NCBI RefSeq assembly: GCF_008974285.1 | Contig: NZ_BKZV01000001.1 | Span: 481,319-545,318, forward strand | DNA: 64,000 nt | Direction: 5' to 3' | Origin: Thermogemmatispora aurantia | GTDB taxonomy: Bacteria > Chloroflexota > Ktedonobacteria > Ktedonobacterales > Ktedonobacteraceae | Shown: positions 17,198-24,603 of the stretch, one piece after another | Position numbering within the stretch: position 1 is the stretch's first letter | How the letters are laid out: each line of letters starts with the position of its first letter | The notes under the pieces: generated by a model | Databases searched by the model: none | What the model was told of the DNA's origin: nothing | The model's input: the letters and a program-made list of their open reading frames with translations, nothing else | Translations under genes and position numbers: made by a program

Positions 17198-19207
17198 TCA
17201 CTCCTTGTTACACTCTTCCTCAGAATAGAGCGGCAGCGCGATGTAGAAGGTCGAGCCTTCGCCCGCGATCCCCTCGCTCTCCATCCAGATCGAGCCTCCC
17301 ATCGCTTCGGTCAGCTGACGACAGAGATATAGCCCTAACCCTGCACCGCGCTGCATACTGTTGAGAGCGTTGGGTAGGCGCATAAACCTGGTAAAGAGAC
17401 GCGCCTGATCTGCTCGCGAGATCCCTGGTCCCCAGTCACGCACCGCAATCAACGCAAAAGCGTCCGACGGCGGCCTGGCCGGACAGCGCTGCCCTGCCAA
17501 AGAGAGGAGGCCAGAGAGTTCTTCCCAGCTCAGACGCCGCGCATGAATGGCAACGGGCGACCCCACCGGCGTATATTTGAGCGCATTACCAACGATGTTG
17601 AGGAGGATTTGACGCAGCCGCAGATCATCAGCCCACACCTGGAGATCCTCGGGTACTTCAATGTACATGCTCCGCTCCTCACGCACCAGGATCGGCTCCA
17701 GAATCTCCAGGATCAGCATGACAGGACGAACAACCTGCACTGGCTCCATCTTGAGCATGACACGATCCTGGTCAATGCGGCTGGCATCCATCACATTGCC
17801 AAGCAGCAGGACTAGCTCTTCACAAGCCCGGCGCGCATTGTTGACGAAACGCGCTTTGGCCTCTTCATCCAGGGACTCCCCAAAGTCTCCGAGGAGTTCT
17901 AGATAACCCTGGATGGCCGTCAGCGGCGTGCGCAGCTCGTGTGAGGCAGTCATCAGGAAGTGATTCTTGAGGCGCTCGGATTCCTGCGCTTGCTTGAGAG
18001 CTTCACGCAATTCCGTATAGAGCTGCGCGTTGTTCATGGCTATGGCCGCCTGAATGCCAATCTCTTTCAGCAGCTCCAGATGCCTGCGGGTGTAGGCATG
18101 AGGGCGATAGGACTGCACAGAGAGAAGCCCCAGGACTTTTTCTCCATAGCGCAGCGGTACAAACAGTATCGATTCCGCCGGTCGGTTGTTGCCAAGCAGA
18201 TTCGCCCCCTCGCCACTCGCTGTGAGGCCGGCAAATTCGAGAAATTCATGACTGGTCGTTATGAGTCGGCCAACTGGCTCGTGAAAGAGGATATCATGCG
18301 TCTGCGGCAGAATGAGACCAAACTCGACCGCCGGATACCTGACCCCGTCATCGATTAAGAACTCCATCACCAGCTTCTCGCCCTCGGTATCGCGCACATA
18401 GCGGGCAATATAAAAGGCATCGACGGGCATCATGGGCGCTACTTGCTCATAGATGGTCTGGTAGATGCTCTGCAAGTCCCCGGGATCTTCTGGGGCCGAG
18501 AGCGCTCTCCCGATCTTCACGAGAGCCGCCCGCTCTTCACTGTGCCGCTTCAGCTCTTCGTAAAGCCTCGTGCCTTCGATGACAATCGCTGCCTGGTTGG
18601 CAAACAATTCGAATAGCTCCAGAATCTCCAGTGTCGGGCGCAGACCGTTGAGGGGGGAATCGGGAGTAAGAAAGCCCAGAAGAGAGTTATCGGCGCCGCG
18701 CAGAGGCACAATCAGCAAGTCCTCAAGCTGCCACTCAGGGCCAAGATCCGGCTCGCTTAGCGGGGTGGAATCCAGGGGCACAGCCTCAACGCGATCATCA
18801 ACAATGATGAAGAAGCTAGCGAGAGTCGCGTCGCGCCAAATGGGGTCGCCTTTGGGAATAAAGTAGGAGTTACCGATGCGATAGCGCTCGCAGATCAGCT
18901 TGTTGAGCGCCTCTTCGGGCAACGGGTGCTCGATCAGGTAGCGATGCTGCTCCGGCGAGAGGCCAGCCGAGGCTCTCGCTTCAAAAAAACCGGCCCCGTT
19001 GTTGAGATAGAGCGCCGAATAGCGAAAACGCAGCGCCTTACAGGCAGCTTCCGATACGCGCTGGAGCAGCGTATCGGTATCCATTCCCAGGCGTAATGAG
19101 GCACCAATATCAATAATATGACGGAGCAGCTCCCGCTGCTGTTGCTCTAAGCTGCTCTCCTGCTGCCTGGTTGATCGCTGTTTCACACGATGCATTCCCC
19201 TCTTCAT
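17198..19207 (-). CDS. Cytosolic sensor histidine kinase with two GAF domains
   Basis: 669 residues with no membrane segment. Domains in order: short coiled coil (1-40), GAF 1 (about 45-215), GAF 2 (about 245-395), HisKA with the phospho-acceptor His423 in LMTASHELRTPLTAIQGYLE, and the HATPase domain with LRQILLNIVGNALKYTP (N box), DWGPGISRADQARLF (G1/F box) and GAGLGLYLCRQLTEAMGGSI (G2). It should autophosphorylate on ATP in response to a signal sensed by the GAF domains, but no GAF ligand residue can be named. No cognate response regulator is adjacent; the next gene is a PHP phosphoesterase. An extended -10 promoter lies at 19243-19251. Confidence 0.92.
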   Translation of the reverse strand: MKRGMHRVKQRSTRQQESSLEQQQRELLRHIIDIGASLRLGMDTDTLLQRVSEAACKALRFRYSALYLNNGAGFFEARASAGLSPEQHRYLIEHPLPEEALNKLICERYRIGNSYFIPKGDPIWRDATLASFFIIVDDRVEAVPLDSTPLSEPDLGPEWQLEDLLIVPLRGADNSLLGFLTPDSPLNGLRPTLEILELFELFANQAAIVIEGTRLYEELKRHSEERAALVKIGRALSAPEDPGDLQSIYQTIYEQVAPMMPVDAFYIARYVRDTEGEKLVMEFLIDDGVRYPAVEFGLILPQTHDILFHEPVGRLITTSHEFLEFAGLTASGEGANLLGNNRPAESILFVPLRYGEKVLGLLSVQSYRPHAYTRRHLELLKEIGIQAAIAMNNAQLYTELREALKQAQESERLKNHFLMTASHELRTPLTAIQGYLELLGDFGESLDEEAKARFVNNARRACEELVLLLGNVMDASRIDQDRVMLKMEPVQVVRPVMLILEILEPILVREERSMYIEVPEDLQVWADDLRLRQILLNIVGNALKYTPVGSPVAIHARRLSWEELSGLLSLAGQRCPARPPSDAFALIAVRDWGPGISRADQARLFTRFMRLPNALNSMQRGAGLGLYLCRQLTEAMGGSIWMESEGIAGEGSTFYIALPLYSEEECNKE

Positions 19208-19242
19208 GCCTGAAGACGAGATGAGACCCGCGAGTCAAGCTC

Positions 19243-19251
19243 ATTATAGCA
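19243..19251 (-). promoter_or_regulatory. Extended -10 element for the GAF sensor kinase
   Basis: Minus strand TGCTATAAT, an extended -10, about 40 bases before the kinase start. The -35 region is weak (TTGTAA at 19 bases). Confidence 0.55.
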
Positions 19252-19503
19252 CAGTCTCAGCAGCTTCTTACAAATACAGGACTCAGCTCGCTCCAGAGGC
19301 CGTTTGCTACCGCCGCCTCCGGCGGCAACGGCTCCTCTGGCCGATCGAGAGAGGCTTGGCGGGACGGGCTTGCCTTTCTGGCCGAGAGACAGTATGATAG
19401 GCAGGGACCAGGATGATAACACCAGCCGTCAGGCAGCCGTGAAGGAAGGCTTCAAGACCCAAGAAGGAGAGCTTTTTCTTTTTCTCTTGGCCGAGACTCG
19501 TTT

Positions 19504-20313
19504 ATGCAGATTGCCAGTCCCGCTAATCCACGCATTAAAGCGATCCGTGCCCTGCGTCAGCGCCATGAGCGCGAGCGCAGTGGCCGCTTCTTCATCGAAG
19601 GCATTCGCCTTGTGGCGGAGGCGCTCCAGATGGAGGCTCCTGTTGAGACGCTGGTAGTGGCGCCCTCCCTACTGCGTAGTGACTTTGCCCGTTCCCTGGT
19701 GGCTCAGGCTCAGGCGGCAGCTATCCCCGTACTGGAGGTGAGCGAGGCCGTTTTCAGCAGCCTCTCGCAGAAGGAGGGTCCCCAGGGTCTGGCTGCTGTC
19801 GTCCGTCAGCGCTGGCAGCGCCTGGAGGAGCTACGTCCAGCTCCTGGCGACTACTGGGTAGCGCTGCACGCCGCCCAGGACCCAGGCAACATCGGGACAA
19901 TCTTGCGCACCGCTGACGCAGCTGGTGCCCGAGGGGTGATGCTGCTCGATCACTGCGCCGACCCCCACGACCCGAATGCCGTCCGCGCCAGCATGGGCGC
20001 CCTCTTTGCTCAGGGTATTATTCGCGCCAGTTTGGCAGAGTTCTGGCGTTGGAAGGAGCAAACAGGCTGCACAGTGGTCGGTACCTCCGGGGCGGCTGCA
20101 ACTGACTATCGCTCCCTACGCTATCCGCTGCCCCTGGTCCTGCTAATGGGTAGCGAGCGCGAAGGTCTCTCTCCCTCTGAGCAGGCTAGCTGCGACGTCA
20201 TGGTCAGCATCGCCATGACGGGCCGCAGCGATTCGCTCAACCTGGCGGTCGCCACGGCCCTGGTGCTCTATGAGGTCTTCTATCAGTGCCGTTCCTCACA
20301 CAACTTCAGTTAG
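19504..20313 (+). CDS. TrmH-family RNA 2'-O-methyltransferase
   Basis: 269 residues of the SpoU/TrmH class. The N-terminal substrate-binding domain begins with NPRIKAIRALRQR and contains FFIEGIRLVAEAL. The knotted SAM-binding domain has the three SPOUT motifs: AAQDPGNIGTILRTADAAGA, VLLMGSEREGLSPSE and DSLNLAVATALVLYE. It methylates a ribose in 23S rRNA or tRNA; the target nucleotide cannot be deduced. It is convergent with the molybdopterin oxidoreductase gene and their 3' ends overlap by 4 bases. The ribosome site is weak. Length is normal for an RlmB-type or YsgA-type enzyme. Confidence 0.92.
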   Translation: MQIASPANPRIKAIRALRQRHERERSGRFFIEGIRLVAEALQMEAPVETLVVAPSLLRSDFARSLVAQAQAAAIPVLEVSEAVFSSLSQKEGPQGLAAVVRQRWQRLEELRPAPGDYWVALHAAQDPGNIGTILRTADAAGARGVMLLDHCADPHDPNAVRASMGALFAQGIIRASLAEFWRWKEQTGCTVVGTSGAAATDYRSLRYPLPLVLLMGSEREGLSPSEQASCDVMVSIAMTGRSDSLNLAVATALVLYEVFYQCRSSHNFS

Positions 20314-22478
20314 CTCCTGACGGCCTTCTCCGGCTCGCCGCAAGACTGAGGCGCTTCGGCGACCGGCTCGATAGTAACGAGCGTAGTGTGGAAGGTGCTG
20401 CCGCCATTGAAGTCTGCCAGACGATCGGAGGTTAGCCAGTTGATATTGCGTCCATCGGGACTGAAGCGCGGCCACCAGACGGAGCTGGCCGCCAGTACGC
20501 CAGGACGTACCTCATCGCTTACCTCGGCAAAGACCAGGCAGCTCCCACGTTCGTTCGAGAGGCGCACAAGCTGCCCATCTCGAATGCCACGCGCTCGGGC
20601 CTCGTCAGGATGCAGACGCACGCTGGGGCGGCCTTCTTTACGTCGTAAAGTGGCCACGTTGCCGAAACTGGAGCTGATGAAGTGATGTGCTCCCGGCGAG
20701 ACCAGCACGAGGCGCTCACGCTGGCCGTTTGAGTCAGCAGTAAACGGCGATTCGACGTCGGGCACCCAATCGGGCAAGGGATCATAGCCCAGGTCTGCCG
20801 CTTGCTGCGAGTAAAACTCGACTTTGCCGGAAGGAGTGCCAAAGCGTCCATCGGCGAAGGGAATACGCCGCTCTTCGGGGATGGCCAGCGCTACCCACCC
20901 TTCTCGCTGGAGGCGCTCCAGAATGATGTCCTTCAGTAGCGGAGAGCGCGCCGCCGTGGCTTCCAGCACTCCCCGAATGACAGCTTCAGCGTCTTCTTGC
21001 AGCCAGGATTCTGTAAAGCCCATCGCCTGCGCCAGCCCACGCATGACATCCCAGTTGCTCCGCGCCTCTCCCAGCGGCGCAATGGCCTGGGCATTGTATT
21101 GAAGCGCGAGATGGCCATAGGCTTTGTGGAGATCGGTCTGCTCAAGCTGGCTGGTCGCTGGCAACAAGATGTCGGCGTAGCGCGCCGTATCGGTTTCAAA
21201 CAGGTCGTGAACCACGACAAAGAGGTCATCACGCTGGAGGCCCTCGACAATCTTACCAGCGTTGGGAGCGGAGGCCACCGGGTTGGCGTTGTAGACATAG
21301 AGGGCATAGATGGGTGGATCAGCCTCACCGGTGAGCAAGGCCCCCAGCCGATTCATGTTGAGGACACGCGGGGCCGGCGGACAGGCCGGATCGTGCTCGT
21401 GTTTGACTGCTTCAGCATCCCACTGCAGCCAGTCACTGGTACTGTACATGACTCCTCCGCCAGCCAGCCCATACTGGCCGGTCAGGGCGGGAAGACAGAG
21501 CAGCGCGCGAACCGTCTGCCCCCCATTCGTGTGACGATTGATGCCGTCGGTCACACGCAGCATGGCAGGCGTGGTAGTAGCATAGGCCACAGCTAGCTCG
21601 GTGATGGTCTCAACCGACAGACCGGTGATCGCCGCCGCTCGCTCAGGCGGATAACGCATGATGCGCTCACGTAGCTGCTCCCAGCCGACAGTATGGGTCT
21701 CGATCCAGGTCTGATTATGCAGGCCACGGCTCACAATGACGTGCATCATGGCCAGAGCCAGAGCTGCATCGGTACCAGGATACGGCTGGAGATGCAGATC
21801 GGCAGAACGCGCCGTCAGCGTGCGCACGGGATCAATGACGATTACCCGTGTCCCCTGGCGCTGCGCCTGACGCAGGAAAGGCATGATGTGCGGGGCAGTA
21901 CTCGCCGGATTGCTGCCCCAAATGAGGACCAGCCGGCTCTGCAGCAACATCTCTGGAGAAGGAGCCAGACGCCAGCCAAGAGTGAGACGCACCGCCTCCT
22001 CGGCAGCATAACCGCAGATGGCCCGCTTGAGCCGTGAGGCCCCAAGGCGATTCCAGAAGCGCGAGTCGGCCACCGCCCCGTTGACCAATCCCAGCGTACC
22101 AGCGTAGCTGTACGGCAAGATGCACTGGGCACCGTGCTCAGTGATAATACGTTGCCAGCGCTCGCTGATCTCAGCAAAAGCCTCCTCCCAGCTGATACGC
22201 GCGAAGGAGCCGCTGCCCTTGGGTCCCTTACGACGCTGGGGATACAGCAGGCGCTCGGGGTGATAGACACGCTCCAGATAGCGGTTTACTTTGGCACAGA
22301 GCCAGCCACGAGTAATCGGGTGATTGGCCCGCCCGCGGAGACTCAGCACCCTTCCTTGCTCGTCGACCAGGGTCTCTAAAGCACATCCATCAGGACAGTC
22401 ATGAGGACAGGCGCCGTAGACCAGACGGACAGCGGCTGAGGTCGCCTGCTTTTCCTCATCAGAAGAAGATATGATCAT
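20310..22478 (-). CDS. Molybdopterin (bis-MGD) oxidoreductase, DMSO-reductase superfamily
   Basis: 722 residues. The N-terminus holds a [4Fe-4S] site, CPHDCPDGC (Cys24, 28, 32) plus Cys61 in GWLCAKVNRY. The molybdopterin domains follow: LVLIWGSNPASTAPH, VIVIDPVRTLTA, and later VVVHDLFETDTARYADILLP. The C-terminal beta-barrel dinucleotide-binding domain contains LVSPGAHHFISSSFGN. Cys155 in the ICGYAAEEA stretch is at about the place of the Mo-ligand residue and could be the ligand. There is no Tat signal, so the enzyme is cytosolic. No electron-transfer subunits are adjacent. The ATG at 22478 has AGGAG ten bases upstream; a TTG three codons earlier has no usable site. Substrate unknown. Confidence 0.85.
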   Translation of the reverse strand: MIISSSDEEKQATSAAVRLVYGACPHDCPDGCALETLVDEQGRVLSLRGRANHPITRGWLCAKVNRYLERVYHPERLLYPQRRKGPKGSGSFARISWEEAFAEISERWQRIITEHGAQCILPYSYAGTLGLVNGAVADSRFWNRLGASRLKRAICGYAAEEAVRLTLGWRLAPSPEMLLQSRLVLIWGSNPASTAPHIMPFLRQAQRQGTRVIVIDPVRTLTARSADLHLQPYPGTDAALALAMMHVIVSRGLHNQTWIETHTVGWEQLRERIMRYPPERAAAITGLSVETITELAVAYATTTPAMLRVTDGINRHTNGGQTVRALLCLPALTGQYGLAGGGVMYSTSDWLQWDAEAVKHEHDPACPPAPRVLNMNRLGALLTGEADPPIYALYVYNANPVASAPNAGKIVEGLQRDDLFVVVHDLFETDTARYADILLPATSQLEQTDLHKAYGHLALQYNAQAIAPLGEARSNWDVMRGLAQAMGFTESWLQEDAEAVIRGVLEATAARSPLLKDIILERLQREGWVALAIPEERRIPFADGRFGTPSGKVEFYSQQAADLGYDPLPDWVPDVESPFTADSNGQRERLVLVSPGAHHFISSSFGNVATLRRKEGRPSVRLHPDEARARGIRDGQLVRLSNERGSCLVFAEVSDEVRPGVLAASSVWWPRFSPDGRNINWLTSDRLADFNGGSTFHTTLVTIEPVAEAPQSCGEPEKAVRS

Positions 22479-22564
22479 CTGGAACAAGCTCCTCTACCAG
22501 TGAAGAAAACGCCGGCTTGCCCCTCCCTTGCTCGCCGGGTAAGGCGTACAGGGCTAGTGCCGGC

Positions 22565-23410
22565 TTACTCTTTCTCGATGCGAAAAACCAGCTCCCCTGG
22601 AAAAGAGAAACGTTCGAGCCGCCAGCCACAATCAGCAACCAGGGCGCGAAAGCGCGCCTCATAGTAAGCCGCCATCCCTCGCTTTCCACCACCCAGGCTC
22701 TGCCCGGGGAAGGAGACCAGCAAGTAGCGCGCGCGGATGGCCTGCAGGAGGTGCCTCCCAGCCTCCGGCTCAATATGCTCCAGGCACGGCAAGACTTTCA
22801 AGACAAAGGCGAGATCGACCGTCAGATCCGGCGGGGCTTGCACGATATCGCAGACTGCGGCCTCACCCGGAACCCCCAGGATCTCTAAAACAGCCTGCAG
22901 AAAGGTTGCCAGATCCTCATAGATGTCACAGGCATAGTAGAAGCAGGCACTCCGGCTGGCTTGGAAGAAAGGCATCCAGGGCAAAGCCAATGGATGGAAA
23001 CCACAGGCGACATCCAGCACACGCCTCACAGAGGGCAGATCGGCCAGCAAGCGATCGTAAAAAGTGGTGAGCATAGTGAGCCGTTCGCGAGTCGAGGCAT
23101 GCCAGGCCATCGCGCGACGGCAGATGGTGCGCAGTCCTTCCTCATCGCCGCGCGCGCGCGCCTGGCGAAGCTCCGCCAGCCAGCGCTCATATGGAGCTGG
23201 GCCTGCCAGATACATGCCCGCAATCTGATGCAACCGACGCTTGGTGGCCTTGATCGCCTCCTCCAGATCAACATGCCGGGCTAGCTCACGAGCGCCCACA
23301 GCGGCGATTGTTCCCGTGTACAGTGAGCGATACTTGCGGCTCACCCGCACCGCCTCAACCAGCTGGCTGAGCCGCTCGCTGCTCTTGTTGCTCTGCCACT
23401 CGCTCACCAT
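22565..23410 (-). CDS. FmrO/Rmt-like 16S rRNA (guanine-N7) methyltransferase
   Basis: 281 residues matching, along its whole length, the 16S rRNA m7G1405 methyltransferases that give aminoglycoside resistance (FmrO, GrmA, ArmA, RmtA-H). Recognisable segments are VSRKYRSLY near the N-terminus, HASTRERL (residues 104-111), the SAM motif RRVLDVACGFHPLALP, DLAFVLKVLPCLEHIE, and VSFPGQSLGGGKRGMAAYYE. All are in family order and spacing. Known enzymes methylate G1405 in helix 44 of the A site. The start ATG at 23410 lies 56 bases inside the 3' end of tgt, in another frame. Whether it modifies G1405 and gives 4,6-deoxystreptamine resistance here is inference. No resistance-island or producer genes are nearby. 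Confidence 0.85.
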   Translation of the reverse strand: MVSEWQSNKSSERLSQLVEAVRVSRKYRSLYTGTIAAVGARELARHVDLEEAIKATKRRLHQIAGMYLAGPAPYERWLAELRQARARGDEEGLRTICRRAMAWHASTRERLTMLTTFYDRLLADLPSVRRVLDVACGFHPLALPWMPFFQASRSACFYYACDIYEDLATFLQAVLEILGVPGEAAVCDIVQAPPDLTVDLAFVLKVLPCLEHIEPEAGRHLLQAIRARYLLVSFPGQSLGGGKRGMAAYYEARFRALVADCGWRLERFSFPGELVFRIEKE

Positions 23411-24563
23411 GCAACAGCATTCCCAGGCGCTGCATCAACTGCATCATAAAGCGCAGATTATGGATCGTTGCCAGGCGCAGGAAGAGGGCATCGTTGACCT
23501 TAAAGAGATGATGCAGATAGGCCAGACTGTAGCGTGAACAGCAGAGACAGTCACAGAACGCAGAGACCGGTCGCCGCTCACGGCGCAGGCGCTCATCGCT
23601 GAGGTACATATAGCTAAACCAGGTCCCATCGGAGTCGAGGCTACTCGTGGTAGGGTCCTCTGTAAAGCAGTACAGCCGTGCATGGCGCGCGTCACGCGTT
23701 GGCATCGCACTGTCGAAGAGATCATATCCCATGCGTGCACAGGCCACCACATTCAGGGGATGGCCGATTCCCAGTCCATGCAGTGGAAAGCGCGCCGGAA
23801 TCAGCTCGCGCGTCCAGGCCACAATCTCGCTCAGCAGCTGGCCCTCGCTATCCAGCGGCCAGCCGCCGAAACCAAAGCCATCAAAGCCAATCTCCAGCAA
23901 CGCCTCCGCACAGGCGCGGCGCAGCGCGAAATCGCCACCGCCCTGCACGACCGCAAACAGCAGCGGACGCCGCTCGGGCGGCAGCTTCTTCTGTTCCACC
24001 AGGCGCACAAACTCAGCCTTGCCGCGTCGTGCCCAGGCAATCGTCCGCTCGACCGACTCGCGCTGCCGCGAGGGCGGCTCATCAGCATGCGTACAATCGT
24101 CCAGGCAGATCACGACATCGCTGGCGTAGCTGCTCACCTGCAATTGGATACTCTTCTCAGGCGTGAGCAAGAAACGCCGTGTTGCTCCTTCTGGCTGAAA
24201 GGCCAGTCCCTTCTCTGTCAAATGGCCATAGCGAGCATTCTGGCGAATCAGTGAATAGGCTTGAAAGCCGCCCGAATCGGTCACAATCGGGCGCCGCCAG
24301 CCACTGAGCGCATGTAACCCACCGATGGCCTCCACCGCAGAGGACCCAGGGCGTTGCATCAGATGGAAGGTATTCATGACGAGCGCCTGGACTCCGCACT
24401 GCTCCAGATCAAGGCTGTCAACCGCCCGCACTACTCCATGCGTCGCGTCGGGCAAAAAGGCTGGCAGCGAAACTGCCCCATGTGGGAGCGCCAGCGCTCC
24501 ACGCTTATCCACACTCATCATCACTATGCCGCTCTCAACGTGCTTGCTGCTCGCCACCGTCAT
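23355..24563 (-). CDS. tgt: tRNA-guanine transglycosylase, diverged
   Basis: 402 residues. Family members swap a tRNA guanine for preQ1 (queuosine pathway) or a related base. Conserved here are VTDSGGFQAYSL (active-site Asp), CLDDC (base-recognition Asp and Cys), VVQGG, the nucleophile region DLFDSAMPTRDARHARLY, and the zinc site CDCLCC with His in TIHNLR. Two segments differ from standard bacterial Tgt: the GGLAVGE substrate loop reads GGWPLDSE, and the DECTPYP segment reads DDCTHAD. Substrate base may therefore differ. The start at 24563 is the longest; the paired Met at 24521/24518 fits family N-termini. It follows the exonuclease gene by 40 bases and overlaps the rRNA methyltransferase gene by 56 bases. 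Confidence 0.82.
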   Translation of the reverse strand: MTVASSKHVESGIVMMSVDKRGALALPHGAVSLPAFLPDATHGVVRAVDSLDLEQCGVQALVMNTFHLMQRPGSSAVEAIGGLHALSGWRRPIVTDSGGFQAYSLIRQNARYGHLTEKGLAFQPEGATRRFLLTPEKSIQLQVSSYASDVVICLDDCTHADEPPSRQRESVERTIAWARRGKAEFVRLVEQKKLPPERRPLLFAVVQGGGDFALRRACAEALLEIGFDGFGFGGWPLDSEGQLLSEIVAWTRELIPARFPLHGLGIGHPLNVVACARMGYDLFDSAMPTRDARHARLYCFTEDPTTSSLDSDGTWFSYMYLSDERLRRERRPVSAFCDCLCCSRYSLAYLHHLFKVNDALFLRLATIHNLRFMMQLMQRLGMLLHGERVAEQQEQRAAQPAG

Positions 24564-24603
24564 TCTTCAATGCCAGTACGATACCATAGGGGGCAGATGC
24601 GGG

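Noticed and set aside
23355-24563. DpdA-type DNA transglycosylase of a 7-deazaguanine DNA modification system
   Set aside because: Zinc site and order of motifs follow tRNA-type Tgt, and no dpd genes are nearby.
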